Positions 17,065 through 25,801 of a stretch of 37,685 nucleotides of DNA are shown one piece after another (within the stretch, counting starts at the first letter, position 1; every line of letters begins with the position of its first letter). Source of the DNA: Bizionia sp. (lineage in GTDB: Bacteria > Bacteroidota > Bacteroidia > Flavobacteriales > Flavobacteriaceae). The stretch covers positions 1 to 37,685 of the forward strand of contig JAHDHI010000049.1 in NCBI GenBank assembly GCA_020631395.1, in the 5' to 3' direction. A model generated the notes under the pieces. It made no database searches. It was not told the origin of the DNA and was given only the letters and a program-made list of their open reading frames with translations. Position numbers and translations under genes: made by a program.

Positions 17065-17793
17065 ATGAAAATAATCGCAATGATTCCTGCACGGTACAGT
17101 GCATCACGTTTTCCAGGTAAGCTCATGCAAGATTTGGGAGGAAAACCAGTTATAACACGAACTTATGAAGCCACGGTGGCAACGCGTTTGTTCGACGATG
17201 TCATAGTTGTAACGGATAGCGACATCATTTTCAAAGAAATCTCCAATATTGGAGGGCATGCGGTCATGAGCGAGAAAGACCACGAATGTGGGAGTGATCG
17301 TATTGCAGAGGCTGTCGAATCCATGGACATTGATATTGTCGTAAATGTACAAGGAGATGAACCGTTCACCGAGGTAGATTCTCTAAAAAAATTAATAGAT
17401 GTCTTTAAACAAGATTTGAAAAAGGAAGTGGATTTGGCATCTTTGATGGTACACATTACAGACAGGGAAGAAATAGAAAACCCCAATACCGTTAAGGTTA
17501 TTGTGGACAAGGATGATTTTGCATTGTATTTTTCGCGCAGTCCAATACCATTTCCTAGGGACAAGGCGGTAAGTGTCAAATATTATAAGCACAAAGGGGT
17601 CTATGCTTTTAGAAAGTTGGCTCTAATGGACTTTTATAATTTACCGATGCTAAGTTTGGAAGCTTCTGAAAAAATCGAATGCATCAGATATCTGGAATAT
17701 GGCAAGCGCATCAAAATGGTTGAAACTAGCGTACAAGGTGTTGAGATAGACACGCCAGAGGATTTAGAAAGAGCAAAAAGACTTTGGAAGTAA
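17065..17793 (+). CDS. kdsB: CMP-Kdo synthetase (3-deoxy-manno-octulosonate cytidylyltransferase)
   Basis: Activates Kdo with CTP to give CMP-Kdo, the donor for the inner core of lipopolysaccharide, in the cytoplasm. The nucleotide-binding loop [14 protein letters not shown] (7-20) is complete. [10 protein letters not shown], with the metal-binding Asp, and [14 protein letters not shown] near the C terminus are also present. The length, 242 residues, is normal (about 245). It heads a plus-strand group with a HAD phosphatase (18 bases on), a KdnB-like oxidase and an acyltransferase. In Shewanella a kdsB homologue next to kdnB activates the 8-amino form of Kdo, so the true substrate here could be a Kdo derivative. 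Confidence 0.93.
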   Translation: MKIIAMIPARYSASRFPGKLMQDLGGKPVITRTYEATVATRLFDDVIVVTDSDIIFKEISNIGGHAVMSEKDHECGSDRIAEAVESMDIDIVVNVQGDEPFTEVDSLKKLIDVFKQDLKKEVDLASLMVHITDREEIENPNTVKVIVDKDDFALYFSRSPIPFPRDKAVSVKYYKHKGVYAFRKLALMDFYNLPMLSLEASEKIECIRYLEYGKRIKMVETSVQGVEIDTPEDLERAKRLWK

Positions 17794-17811
17794 CACAGAA
17801 ACAGTAAATAA

Positions 17812-18516
17812 TTGAGAAAGGAGTATAAAAACATAAAGGTCATTGGCTTTGATGCAGACGACACGCTTTGGGTAAACGAAACCTATTTTCGCGATGCCGA
17901 AAAGGAGTTTGCCATGTTGTTGAGTCAATATGAAACGCCCAACAAAATAGACCAAGAACTCTTTAAAATGGAAATTAAAAACTTGCCAACCTATGGCTAT
18001 GGCGTAAAAGGTTTCATATTGTCCATGGTAGAAATGGCTTTGGAGCTATCTAACTACAATGTTTCCAATGCTGCTATAGAAAAGATCATAGTCATAGGGA
18101 AGGAAATGATAAACAAACCAGTGGAATTGTTGGAAGGAGTAGAAGAGGTGTTGGAGGTATTGTCCCAAAAATACAGATTGATAGTAGCTACTAAAGGAGA
18201 TTTGTTGGATCAAGAACGCAAACTTGAAAAGTCAGGACTATTAAGTTACTTTCACCACATAGAGGTGTTAAGTGACAAAAAGGAAGCCAATTATTCAAAA
18301 TTGTTGAATCATTTGGACATAGATCCTTCCGAATTTTTGATGATTGGGAATTCATTGAAATCAGATATTTTGCCATTAATAAACATTGAGGCAAATGCTA
18401 TACACATCCCTTTTCACACGACATGGGCCCATGAAGAGATCAAGGTTAGTGAAAAAGAAAATGAGAGTTATAAAACAATAGGTAGTCTATTAGAGTTGTT
18501 ACCGCTTTTAGATTAG
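17812..18516 (+). CDS. HAD-superfamily phosphatase, TTG start
   Basis: A 234-residue haloacid-dehalogenase-type hydrolase with motif I GFDADDTLW (D14 nucleophile, D16 acid/base) and a helical cap (about 25-105). Motif II is around IVATKGD, and motif III/IV is in MIGNSLKSDILPLINI. It is not KdsC: that family lacks a cap, is about 180 residues long and has DVDGVLT. A TAA directly precedes the TTG at 17812, and no ATG or GTG occurs in frame before the catalytic motif. The start must therefore be this TTG or a rarer codon just after. AAAGGAG at 17817 lies inside the coding region. The substrate is unknown. Its place between kdsB and kdnB suggests a sugar phosphate. Confidence 0.85.
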   Translation: MRKEYKNIKVIGFDADDTLWVNETYFRDAEKEFAMLLSQYETPNKIDQELFKMEIKNLPTYGYGVKGFILSMVEMALELSNYNVSNAAIEKIIVIGKEMINKPVELLEGVEEVLEVLSQKYRLIVATKGDLLDQERKLEKSGLLSYFHHIEVLSDKKEANYSKLLNHLDIDPSEFLMIGNSLKSDILPLINIEANAIHIPFHTTWAHEEIKVSEKENESYKTIGSLLELLPLLD

Positions 18517-18551
18517 AAAAAAAACTATATTTTTACATTATAAATAGTTAG

Positions 18552-19634
18552 ATGAGTTATAAAAATTTTCCAATGGTGTCCAGAGTAGTCTTTGGACGAG
18601 GTAGTTTTAATCAGTTAGGCGACATATTATCTCCCAAACGATTGAATACAAAAGCGCCATTTATATTTTTTGTGGATGAAGTATTTAAAGGAAACGCTTG
18701 GCTCACGTCAAGAATCCCTTTGTCTTATGACGATAAATTATACTATGTTTCTGCAAATGAAGAGCCAAAGACATCACAAATCGATGAATTGGTAGAAGAT
18801 ATCATTTTAAATCACAAGGAAAGGCCCTCTGGAATAATAGGCATTGGAGGAGGTTGCATACTGGATGTTGCAAAGGCCGTATCGATAATGCTTACAAACA
18901 AAGGCCAGTCCAAGGATTACCAAGGGTGGGATCTTGTAAAGAACCCTGCCATCTATCACGTGGGCATACCAACTATATCTGGAACAGGAGCAGAAGTCTC
19001 AAGAACGACGATACTCACAGGTCCAGATCGAAAGCTAGGTATAAACAGTGATTACACACCGTTCGACCAAGTGATATTGGATCCGGAATTGACAAAGGAC
19101 GTCCCGAAGGAACAATGGTTCTATACAGGTATGGATTGTTATGTGCATTGCATAGAATCCTTAAATGGAACTTACTTGAATGCATTTAGCAAATCCTATG
19201 GGGAAAAGGCATTTTCATTGTGCAAGGAAATTTTCGTGGAAGATGGCTTGTCTGCAGAAGAATCCCAAGACAAGTTAATGATGGCCAGCTGGCATGGAGG
19301 AATGAGCATAGCTTACTCCCAGGTTGGTGTGGCACATGCCATGAGTTATGGACTATCATATTTGCTGGGTACGAAGCACGGCATAGGAAATTGCATCGTC
19401 TTTGATCATTTGGAGGATTACTACCCTGACGGAGTAGCCTTGTTCAAGGAAATGAAAGCAAAGCACAAGATCGAATTGCCTCAAGGCATCTGTGCAGATC
19501 TATCGGACAAAGAATTCAACATTATGATAGATGTTGCGCTGAGTTTGGAACCTCTATGGGAAAATGCCATTGGCAAGCAATGGAAAAAAACGATAACAAG
19601 AGAAACCTTGAGAGCGCTTTATCAAAAAATGTAA
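18552..19634 (+). CDS. kdnB: KdnB-like iron-containing alcohol dehydrogenase (Kdo 8-oxidase)
   Basis: A 360-residue member of the iron-containing alcohol dehydrogenase family, closest by eye to KdnB. In Shewanella oneidensis KdnB oxidises C8 of Kdo, and KdnA then aminates the product to make Kdo8N. The nucleotide-binding loop GIGGGCILDVAKA (97-109) is present. Metal ligands D195 and H199 (DCYVHCIESLNG), H262 (GVAHAMSYGL) and H276 (TKHGIGN) are all there. The N terminus MSYKNFPMVSRVVFGRGSFN suits this subfamily. It lies 35 bases after the HAD gene and one base before the acyltransferase. TATATTTTTA at 18526-18535 may be a weak promoter. No aminotransferase gene (kdnA) is in the window, so the end product is uncertain. 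Confidence 0.75.
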   Translation: MSYKNFPMVSRVVFGRGSFNQLGDILSPKRLNTKAPFIFFVDEVFKGNAWLTSRIPLSYDDKLYYVSANEEPKTSQIDELVEDIILNHKERPSGIIGIGGGCILDVAKAVSIMLTNKGQSKDYQGWDLVKNPAIYHVGIPTISGTGAEVSRTTILTGPDRKLGINSDYTPFDQVILDPELTKDVPKEQWFYTGMDCYVHCIESLNGTYLNAFSKSYGEKAFSLCKEIFVEDGLSAEESQDKLMMASWHGGMSIAYSQVGVAHAMSYGLSYLLGTKHGIGNCIVFDHLEDYYPDGVALFKEMKAKHKIELPQGICADLSDKEFNIMIDVALSLEPLWENAIGKQWKKTITRETLRALYQKM

Positions 19635-19635
19635 T

Positions 19636-20184
19636 ATGCGTTGGCTAGTTAAACTCATTTATTTTAAGCTTATGGGCTGGAAAGTCGTTGGTAATACGAC
19701 AATGTCCATGGATACGATTAAAAAGGCAGTTTTAATAGCCGTACCACATACAAGTTGGCATGATTTCTTCGTCGGAATCTTTTTAAGAAAAATAGTTGGT
19801 ATCAAAGCAAACTTTGTCGGTAAGAAAGAACTGTTCATATTCCCATTCGGTTATTTTTTTAGAGCATTGGGAGGTGCTGCACTCGATAGGACATCAGGGC
19901 AAAACAAAGTGCAAGCCATAGCCAAGCTATTTAATGATAGAGAAGAGTTCAGGTTGGCATTGGCTCCAGAAGGAACCCGTAAAAAAGTGGAAAAATGGAA
20001 AACGGGATTCTACTACATAGCAAAGGAAGCCAATGTACCCATAATCATGTTTACCTTGGACTTTGGAAGGAAACAAAACAAGATATCTGAGCCATTTTAC
20101 CCAACAGACAATATGGAGGCAGATTTTAAATTCATGCACGACTTCTTCAAAGGAGTAGTCGGTAAAGTGCCTCGTTATTCTTAA
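19636..20184 (+). CDS. PlsC-type lysophospholipid acyltransferase
   Basis: A 182-residue membrane-associated acyltransferase of the LPLAT family. The catalytic H-x4-D motif is H38 to D43 in PHTSWHDFF and the phosphate-binding motif is EGTR (112-115, in LAPEGTRKK). At 182 residues it is shorter than PlsC (about 240) and lacks a long N-terminal membrane region, as in a group of small glycerol acyltransferases. The acceptor may be lysophosphatidic acid or another lipid. Its ATG comes one base after the TAA of kdnB, so it should be translationally coupled, which ties it to the Kdo genes and to outer-membrane lipid assembly. Confidence 0.85.
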   Translation: MRWLVKLIYFKLMGWKVVGNTTMSMDTIKKAVLIAVPHTSWHDFFVGIFLRKIVGIKANFVGKKELFIFPFGYFFRALGGAALDRTSGQNKVQAIAKLFNDREEFRLALAPEGTRKKVEKWKTGFYYIAKEANVPIIMFTLDFGRKQNKISEPFYPTDNMEADFKFMHDFFKGVVGKVPRYS

Positions 20185-20283
20185 ATAATTAATTATCAGG
20201 TGTTTTTACTGTCTATAATTGCCGTATTCTCTAAATTGGGTAGTCAAAATAGAGAATTGTTTAAAATTTTAAAGATTTCTTTT

Positions 20284-20312
20284 TTGGATTTACAAAAATT
20301 ATATTACATTTG
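20284..20312 (+). promoter_or_regulatory. Promoter of an intergenic small RNA
   Basis: TTG at 20284-20286 (in TTTTTGG), 18 bases, then TACATTTG at 20305-20312. An exact -7 element that does not precede any ORF on this strand; a terminator follows about 130 bases later. Confidence 0.6.
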
Positions 20313-20318
20313 TCTTAA

Positions 20319-20447
20319 ATATTGAAAAATATTTGTGTAGTGCTATTGAATGAAACATAAAGTAAACTCTTAAAGTCCCTAAAAAGAAACATTCCCTACT
20401 ACAAAATTTAAAAGCTACTTCAGTTTTATATTGAAGTAGCTTTTTTT
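20319..20447 (+). ncRNA. Candidate small RNA with own promoter and terminator
   Basis: Between the acyltransferase gene and the next, opposite-strand gene lies a unit of about 129 nt with a consensus promoter, no credible ORF and an intrinsic terminator. TTTGTGTAG (20332-20340) pairs with CTACTACAAA (20396-20405), leaving one bulged T, in a 9-bp stem that closes the body. The loop contains two TCCCT motifs in an A-rich context (20376-20380 and 20393-20397), the second partly in the stem. No Rfam family is recognised. It could be a trans-acting RNA, or less likely the extended 3' end of the kdsB-acyltransferase transcript. Confidence 0.5.
20411..20447. terminator. Terminator of the small RNA
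   Basis: GCTACTTCA (20414-20422), nine-base loop, TGAAGTAGC (20432-20440), then TTTTTTT. The stem is perfect and flanked by A and T runs. On the minus strand it lies just beyond the gene ending at 20484 and may stop that transcript too. Confidence 0.88.
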
Positions 20448-20483
20448 ATCATATAAAAATTAGGGAGATTATATGACTTTGAA

Positions 20484-21023
20484 TTAAATCTTTTGCTTGG
20501 TAAACTCTTCTTTCTTTTCTTTAGAAGGCTCATTATTCGTCTTGCCAGGAAAAACCAAGGAAGTACTGGAATAAGTTGTCCCGAACGTTACATTGGCAAA
20601 ATAGACTTGTTGCAAGGCATCATTTATTTGAGCCTCGGTAAGTTCTTTTAGGGGATGAATGAAAACCGACCATAAGACATCGTCGGAAATGGCATATTTA
20701 ACATCCAAAGCCGTATGAAAATTAGCCAATAGCGCATTTGTCTTAAGTTCCTCCGTGAGCTTGAAGGACTCAATTATCGGTGAAATGATACGCATCCTAT
20801 TGTGAGTTTCATCCGTTAGACATATAAAGGTCACTTCCTTGATGTTGAATTGCCAACGCCCTTTGGTTCCTTGAATGGAATCGCTTGCTTCAATAAACAA
20901 TTCCTGCAACTTGTCATTATTCATATTTTGAGAGAATGAAAAATTGAAGAGGATGAAGAATAGTATTGATACGTCTAGTTTTTTCAAAATGTTAATGTTA
21001 GGTTCTATTCCATTGGTCGTCAT
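20484..21023 (-). CDS. Secreted YbjN/type III chaperone-like protein
   Basis: A 179-residue protein with a hydrophobic segment DVSILFFILFNFSFSQ (17-32) that should act as a signal peptide after a longer than usual N-terminal stretch. The mature part resembles the YbjN or CesT-like alpha/beta fold: GRWQFNIKEVTFICLTDETHNRMRIISPI, then NALLANFHTALDVKYAISDDVLWSVFIHPLKELTEAQIND. It ends in a Lys/Glu-rich tail. Those folds often bind peptides, but the role here is unknown. The in-frame ATG at 21023 is the only start that includes the signal segment. It stands alone and is transcribed divergently from the hydrolase gene. Confidence 0.65.
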   Translation of the reverse strand: MTTNGIEPNINILKKLDVSILFFILFNFSFSQNMNNDKLQELFIEASDSIQGTKGRWQFNIKEVTFICLTDETHNRMRIISPIIESFKLTEELKTNALLANFHTALDVKYAISDDVLWSVFIHPLKELTEAQINDALQQVYFANVTFGTTYSSTSLVFPGKTNNEPSKEKKEEFTKQKI

Positions 21024-21152
21024 TCATCATAAAACTTAACAATTTGAAGAACGAATAGTCATGAAACAACATAGTTGTAAGCGATGATAGGCAAGAATTC
21101 AAGAGGCAATTCAATTTATTTGCATAAATTAGTGATCAAATACCTTGAGATT

Positions 21153-22211
21153 ATGAAAAGCAAATACTTAATACTCAGTATAATTATTCTATTGGTTTTC
21201 AGTTGTAAAACGGAAGAAAAGAGAGCAGTCGTAGAAAAGACGAACTCCATTGATTATTTGGACAACACAAACAAAGATGATCAGTTCTTGGGAGGTATTA
21301 GAATGATTCCAATAAAGACACCAAAGGGTACATTTAACGTATGGACAAAGCGAGTCGGGAACAATCCGACGATGAAAGTCCTGTTGTTGCATGGAGGCCC
21401 AGGCATGACACACGAGATATACGAATGCTTCGATGGTTACTTTCCACAAGAGAACATAGAATACTATTACTACGATCAATTGGGCTCCTATTATAGCGAT
21501 CAACCAAAAGACCTATCGCTTTGGGATTTGGATCGTTTTGTGGAGGAAGTGGAGCAGGTAAGAAAAGCTTTGGGCTTGAATGAAGACAACTTCTATCTAT
21601 ATGGACAATCGTGGGGAGGGATATTAGGAATGCAATATGCTTTGAAGTACCAGAAAAACTTGAAAGGTTTGATTATTTCCAATATGGTTGCATCCATTCC
21701 GGAATACCAAAAATACTCGGACGAAGTATTGGCTCCAAAAATGAAGCCTGAGGTTCTAAAAGAGATAATGAGCTACGAAGAAAAGGAGGATTATACCAAT
21801 CCTCGCTATATGGAACTCATAGTAGACAATTATTATACGGAACATGTCATCAGGATGCCTGTAGATGAATGGCCAGAACCCATAAACCGTTCGTTTAAAC
21901 ACCTTAATCCAGATGTTTATGTCACTATGCAAGGGCCTAGTGAATTTGGCATAAAGGGAGATGCTACATTGAAAAACTGGGATGTGAAAGATCAGTTGAA
22001 AAAGATAGTCGTACCGACATTAACCATAGGAGCAACCTATGATACCATGGATCCAGAGCATATGAAATGGATTTCTACGGAAGTGCAAAATGGCGATTTT
22101 CTATTATGTCCAAACGGGAGCCATTTATCGCAATTCGATGACCAAAAGGTGTTCTTTCAAGGCTTAATTGACTTCATCAAGAGTGTTGATGATGGTAGTT
22201 TCAACAAATAG
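21153..22211 (+). CDS. S33-family serine hydrolase lipoprotein (proline iminopeptidase-like)
   Basis: A 352-residue alpha/beta hydrolase anchored as a lipoprotein. The signal peptide MKSKYLILSIIILLVFSC ends in a lipobox with C18. HGGPG (80-84) forms the oxyanion loop, GQSWGG (151-156) holds the nucleophile S153, and D297 and H324 (NGSHLSQFD) complete the triad. HGGPG plus GQSWGG is the signature of proline iminopeptidases, which remove N-terminal Pro. A frame open from 21084 would add 23 residues before the signal peptide; the ATG at 21153 is clearly better. Its stop is one base from the stop of the convergent transporter gene. Confidence 0.9.
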   Translation: MKSKYLILSIIILLVFSCKTEEKRAVVEKTNSIDYLDNTNKDDQFLGGIRMIPIKTPKGTFNVWTKRVGNNPTMKVLLLHGGPGMTHEIYECFDGYFPQENIEYYYYDQLGSYYSDQPKDLSLWDLDRFVEEVEQVRKALGLNEDNFYLYGQSWGGILGMQYALKYQKNLKGLIISNMVASIPEYQKYSDEVLAPKMKPEVLKEIMSYEEKEDYTNPRYMELIVDNYYTEHVIRMPVDEWPEPINRSFKHLNPDVYVTMQGPSEFGIKGDATLKNWDVKDQLKKIVVPTLTIGATYDTMDPEHMKWISTEVQNGDFLLCPNGSHLSQFDDQKVFFQGLIDFIKSVDDGSFNK

Positions 22212-22212
22212 G

Positions 22213-23418
22213 CTAGGCATTTGCCAATTTTATCTTTCGTTTCATAAATACGAAAACCAAAAACGACAACAACCCAAAAAATGTAAACCCAACAAACAAA
22301 GGCAATACGGAAGTCTTAACGTGGCTTCCTATATAATTGGCAATGGGAACGGCCATGACTGTGGAAATAAAACCATTGATGGCGGAACCAATACCAGCAA
22401 TGTGCCCCAAAGGTTGCATTGCAAGAGCACGAAGGTTTCCAAAGAGCAATCCCACGGCAAAGAATTGACAAAGGAAAAAAGCCAACAAGATGGATATATG
22501 TGGGTTATTTCCTTGTATGAACATCATAACGTACAATAGTGAAATGACGGTGTAGGCTATTGCTGCCAAATATGCAATTTTGAAAGACCCAAACCTTACC
22601 ACCAATCTACTATTCATAAAGGTGGAAGAGCCAACGGCCAAGGCAGTACTGGCAAACAGATAAGGGAACCATTCTCCCAAGTCGTACTGTTGCTCGAAAA
22701 TTTGTTGGGAAGTACTTAAATACACCATGAAGGAACCGGTGATAAAACCAGAAACGATGGTAAAGGCAACAGCATCCTTATGTTTGAAAAACTCTTTTGT
22801 CCCATCGATGAACAATTGCCATTTGAAAGGAATTCTATTGGATTCGACCAAGGTTTCAGGTTGACGCTTCCAAAACCAAATGATTACCAATACTCCAATC
22901 AACAAATTTGCATTGAAAATAGCTCTCCAATCTGCTATGTTCAAAAAGAACTGCCCAAAAGCAGGAGCAACCGTAGGGATCAATATAAAAAAAGCAACGA
23001 TGATGGAGAGTACTTTTGCCATGTAGTCTCCACTATAGGAATCCCTAACCATGGCGATGGCGATTGTTCTGGGAGACGACAAGCCTATTCCTTGCAGGAT
23101 TCTACCAGCAATCATCATTTCAAAACTTTTAGTGGTCACACAGACAATGCTTGCTACTATGAATACCAGAAAACCTATGTAGACCATCGATTTCCTTCCA
23201 AAGCTGTCGGACAGAGGGCCGAAGATCAATTGGCCAAAACCAAGCCCAAGAAAAATCATTACCACCAATTTTTGGTTTTGTATTGGATCCATTACATTCA
23301 AAGACTCACCAATGTCTGGCAGGGCAGGCAACAAGGCATCAATGGACAATGCCACCAAGGACATCAAGGCAGCCATTAAGGCAACAAATTCAAATTTAAA
23401 GGATTGTTGGTTTTGCAT
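22213..23418 (-). CDS. MFS multidrug exporter, Bcr/CflA type
   Basis: A 401-residue integral membrane transporter with about 12 helices. The N-terminal helix carries D27 in LSIDALLPALPDI, the pattern of the drug:H+ antiporter DHA1 family. Motif A is GPLSDSFGRKSMVYIG and an antiporter-like motif C appears in PTVAPAFGQFF. These fit the Bcr/CflA subfamily (bicyclomycin, chloramphenicol and related drugs), but the substrate cannot be told from sequence. The ATG at 23418 puts the first helix about 12 residues in. The neighbouring plus-strand gene ends one base beyond its stop, with no room for a separate terminator hairpin. Confidence 0.88.
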   Translation of the reverse strand: MQNQQSFKFEFVALMAALMSLVALSIDALLPALPDIGESLNVMDPIQNQKLVVMIFLGLGFGQLIFGPLSDSFGRKSMVYIGFLVFIVASIVCVTTKSFEMMIAGRILQGIGLSSPRTIAIAMVRDSYSGDYMAKVLSIIVAFFILIPTVAPAFGQFFLNIADWRAIFNANLLIGVLVIIWFWKRQPETLVESNRIPFKWQLFIDGTKEFFKHKDAVAFTIVSGFITGSFMVYLSTSQQIFEQQYDLGEWFPYLFASTALAVGSSTFMNSRLVVRFGSFKIAYLAAIAYTVISLLYVMMFIQGNNPHISILLAFFLCQFFAVGLLFGNLRALAMQPLGHIAGIGSAINGFISTVMAVPIANYIGSHVKTSVLPLFVGFTFFGLLSFLVFVFMKRKIKLANA

Positions 23419-23509
23419 CGATCAAAATTACATTAAATAAATTCTAATTTTACTGTTTGCAAGTATTATATTAGATATATGAAAGAACAATCCATAACCA
23501 ATTTACAAT

Positions 23510-23953
23510 ATGCTGACAGATAGTTTGATCAAACTGTTCAAAAGAGATTTGAACGCCCTTAAAAGAGAAGTGGAATCGTATGAAAAAGAATCCAATCTCT
23601 GGCTATTGCACAAAGATGTCAAGAATTCTGCAGGGAACCTGTGTCTGCACCTTGTCGGAAACCTAAAAACGTTCATAGGTGCATCTTTGGGAAACACAGG
23701 GTATGTGAGACATAGGGATTTGGAATTTTCACTCAAGGATGTTCCTCGTTCGGAGTTGTTGGAACAAGTGGATGAAACCATCATCATTGTAGAAGAGACA
23801 CTGAAAACTTTGACAGAAGCTGATTTGCAAAAGGAATTTGTACGCCGTGCGTCTGAAGACAAAATGACTACCGAATACTTCTTGATCCATTTGACGATGC
23901 ACTTGTCCTATCATCTTGGGCAAATAAACTACCATAGAAGATTGTTGGAATAA
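23510..23953 (+). CDS. DinB-superfamily protein (DUF1572)
   Basis: A 147-residue four-helix-bundle protein. The likely metal triad is H47 (LCLHLVGNLKTFIG) with H131 and H135 (HLTMHLSYHLGQINYHR), the H-x3-H layout of the DinB/YfiT group. These enzymes often act in thiol-dependent or other small-molecule metabolism; the role here is unknown. It starts 91 bases from the divergent transporter gene and is followed 62 bases later by an ABC exporter gene that has its own promoter-like motif. Confidence 0.82.
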   Translation: MLTDSLIKLFKRDLNALKREVESYEKESNLWLLHKDVKNSAGNLCLHLVGNLKTFIGASLGNTGYVRHRDLEFSLKDVPRSELLEQVDETIIIVEETLKTLTEADLQKEFVRRASEDKMTTEYFLIHLTMHLSYHLGQINYHRRLLE

Positions 23954-23989
23954 TATGTTAACGCAAACTATTGTACGCAATAACTTATC

Positions 23990-23997
23990 TATTTTTG
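23990..23997 (+). promoter_or_regulatory. Candidate -7 element for the ABC exporter
   Basis: TATTTTTG matches TAnnTTTG exactly, 18 bases before the ATG at 24016. A TTG lies at 23971-23973 but the 16-base gap is short. Confidence 0.42.
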
Positions 23998-24015
23998 CAG
24001 AACAAATAACAATAA

Positions 24016-25788
24016 ATGCAGTACTTACAGAATACTCCTTCAACCAAAAATGGAAAGAAACGAAAAGTAACATTGGGATTAGCCTTCAAATCCATTATTT
24101 GGCCAAGGCGAAATTATGTTTTCATCGGTTTGATCTTAATAGTGATAAAGAGCCTCTCTGGTTTTGTAGTTCCACTGCAAACCAAGATATTCATTGACGA
24201 TGTCATACCAAGCAAGGATTATGACAAACTGTACCACCTCATAGCCATCGTGATCATTGCTATAACGATACAAGCAGCAACATCCTTTCTCTTGACCCGC
24301 ATTTTGAGTGTGCAGGCACAATATTTAATTAGCGAGTTGAGAGCACAAGTGCAAAAGAAAGTCTTGTCGCTACCCATAAGCTTTTTCGACAACACGAAGT
24401 CTGGCGCCTTGGTATCTCGTATAATGAGCGATGTCGAAGGCGTTAGAAACCTGATAGGAACGGGGTTGGTGCAACTGGTTGGCGGGACCTTTACCGCAGT
24501 GATCGCTTTGTTTCTATTGATAGATATAAACCCTTGGATGACTCTTTTTGTATTGGCACCACTTTCCATCTTCGCCATGATCGCCTTGAAGGCGTTTAAG
24601 TACATCAGACCCATTTTTAGAAATAGAGGAAAGATAAATGCTGAAGTAAAAGGGCGTTTGACCGAAACTTTGGCAGGCGTTAGAGTAATCAAGGCCTTCA
24701 ATTCAGAAGCTCAGGAAAATTTGGTTTTCGAAAGGGGAGTAGACAAGCTTTTTCAAAATGTGAAGAAAAGTTTGACGGCGACAGCTTTGATGTCAAGCTC
24801 TTCTACCTTTCTAGTTGGAATAGCCACCACGGGAATTCTAGGATTTAGTGGCTATTACATCATTGAAGGGGATATGACCGTCGGGGACTTTTTGGAATTT
24901 TCATTGATCTTGGGCTTCATGATAGCTCCAATAGTGCAAATGAGCAATATCGGAAGTCAGTTGACCGAAGCTTTGGCCGGATTGGATCGTACCGAGGAAT
25001 TAATGAACATGGCCACGGAAGATGAAGATATAGATAGAACCATCCAGTTGGACGATGTAAAGGGTGACATCGCTTTTAAGGACGTTGGTTTTTCATATGA
25101 GGAAGGCAAGCAAATATTGCATGACATCAATTTTGAGGCACCATCGGGTTCTGTAATAGCATTGGTTGGAAGTTCGGGCTCTGGAAAATCCACAATTGCA
25201 GGCTTGTCCGCTACATTTTTAAATCCACTATCCGGACAAGTGACCATAGATGGAGTAGATATGACCAAAGTAAAGCTAAGCAGCTTCAGAAAGCATTTGG
25301 GAGTGGTTTTGCAAGACGAGTTTCTATTCGAAGGTTCAATTCGAGAAAACATAATGTTTCCTAGACCCAATGCAACGGAAGCCCAATTGCAAAATGCCGT
25401 AAGAGCAGCTTACGTCAATGAGTTTACAGATCGTTTCGATGACGGATTGGAGACATTGATTGGAGAAAGGGGGGTAAAGCTGTCTGGAGGACAAAGGCAG
25501 CGAATAGCTATTGCAAGAGCCATCTTGGCAGATCCCAAGATCATCATTTTGGATGAAGCCACTTCCAATTTGGATACGGAAAGCGAAGCACTGATACAAA
25601 AGAGTCTATCGGAATTGACAAAGAACAGGACGACCATAGTAATAGCTCACCGCTTGAGCACCATCAGGAAGGCCGATCAAATTTTGGTGATAGAAGCTGG
25701 TAAAATAGTAGAACGAGGGAATCACGATGAATTGATCGCAGCCAAGGGGCGTTATTACGACTTGTATACGTTTCAAGCAAAAATTTAA
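24016..25788 (+). CDS. ABC exporter, MsbA/multidrug type (fused membrane and ATPase domains)
   Basis: A 590-residue half-transporter that works as a dimer in the inner membrane. The membrane domain has six helices (about 35-55, 73-95, 147-170, 172-192, 262-285 and 290-310). The ATPase domain starts near 350: Walker A GSSGSGKS (385-392), Q-loop in VVLQDEFLF, signature LSGGQ (489-493), Walker B IIILDE (509-514), D-loop SNLD and switch H545 (IAHRLST). It resembles MsbA and other lipid or drug exporters; the substrate is not determined. Its neighbours do not add a clear clue. Confidence 0.93.
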   Translation: MQYLQNTPSTKNGKKRKVTLGLAFKSIIWPRRNYVFIGLILIVIKSLSGFVVPLQTKIFIDDVIPSKDYDKLYHLIAIVIIAITIQAATSFLLTRILSVQAQYLISELRAQVQKKVLSLPISFFDNTKSGALVSRIMSDVEGVRNLIGTGLVQLVGGTFTAVIALFLLIDINPWMTLFVLAPLSIFAMIALKAFKYIRPIFRNRGKINAEVKGRLTETLAGVRVIKAFNSEAQENLVFERGVDKLFQNVKKSLTATALMSSSSTFLVGIATTGILGFSGYYIIEGDMTVGDFLEFSLILGFMIAPIVQMSNIGSQLTEALAGLDRTEELMNMATEDEDIDRTIQLDDVKGDIAFKDVGFSYEEGKQILHDINFEAPSGSVIALVGSSGSGKSTIAGLSATFLNPLSGQVTIDGVDMTKVKLSSFRKHLGVVLQDEFLFEGSIRENIMFPRPNATEAQLQNAVRAAYVNEFTDRFDDGLETLIGERGVKLSGGQRQRIAIARAILADPKIIILDEATSNLDTESEALIQKSLSELTKNRTTIVIAHRLSTIRKADQILVIEAGKIVERGNHDELIAAKGRYYDLYTFQAKI

Positions 25789-25801
25789 AAGTGCCGACGA
25801 A

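Noticed and set aside
17812-18516. KdsC (Kdo-8-phosphate phosphatase)
   Set aside because: Position next to kdsB is tempting, but KdsC lacks a cap domain, is shorter and has DVDGVLT at motif I; this protein has a cap and DADDTLW.
22780-23379. Plus-strand frame of 199 codons
   Set aside because: Antisense to the MFS transporter; composition is rich in Gln, Asn and Arg as expected from a complementary membrane-protein strand.
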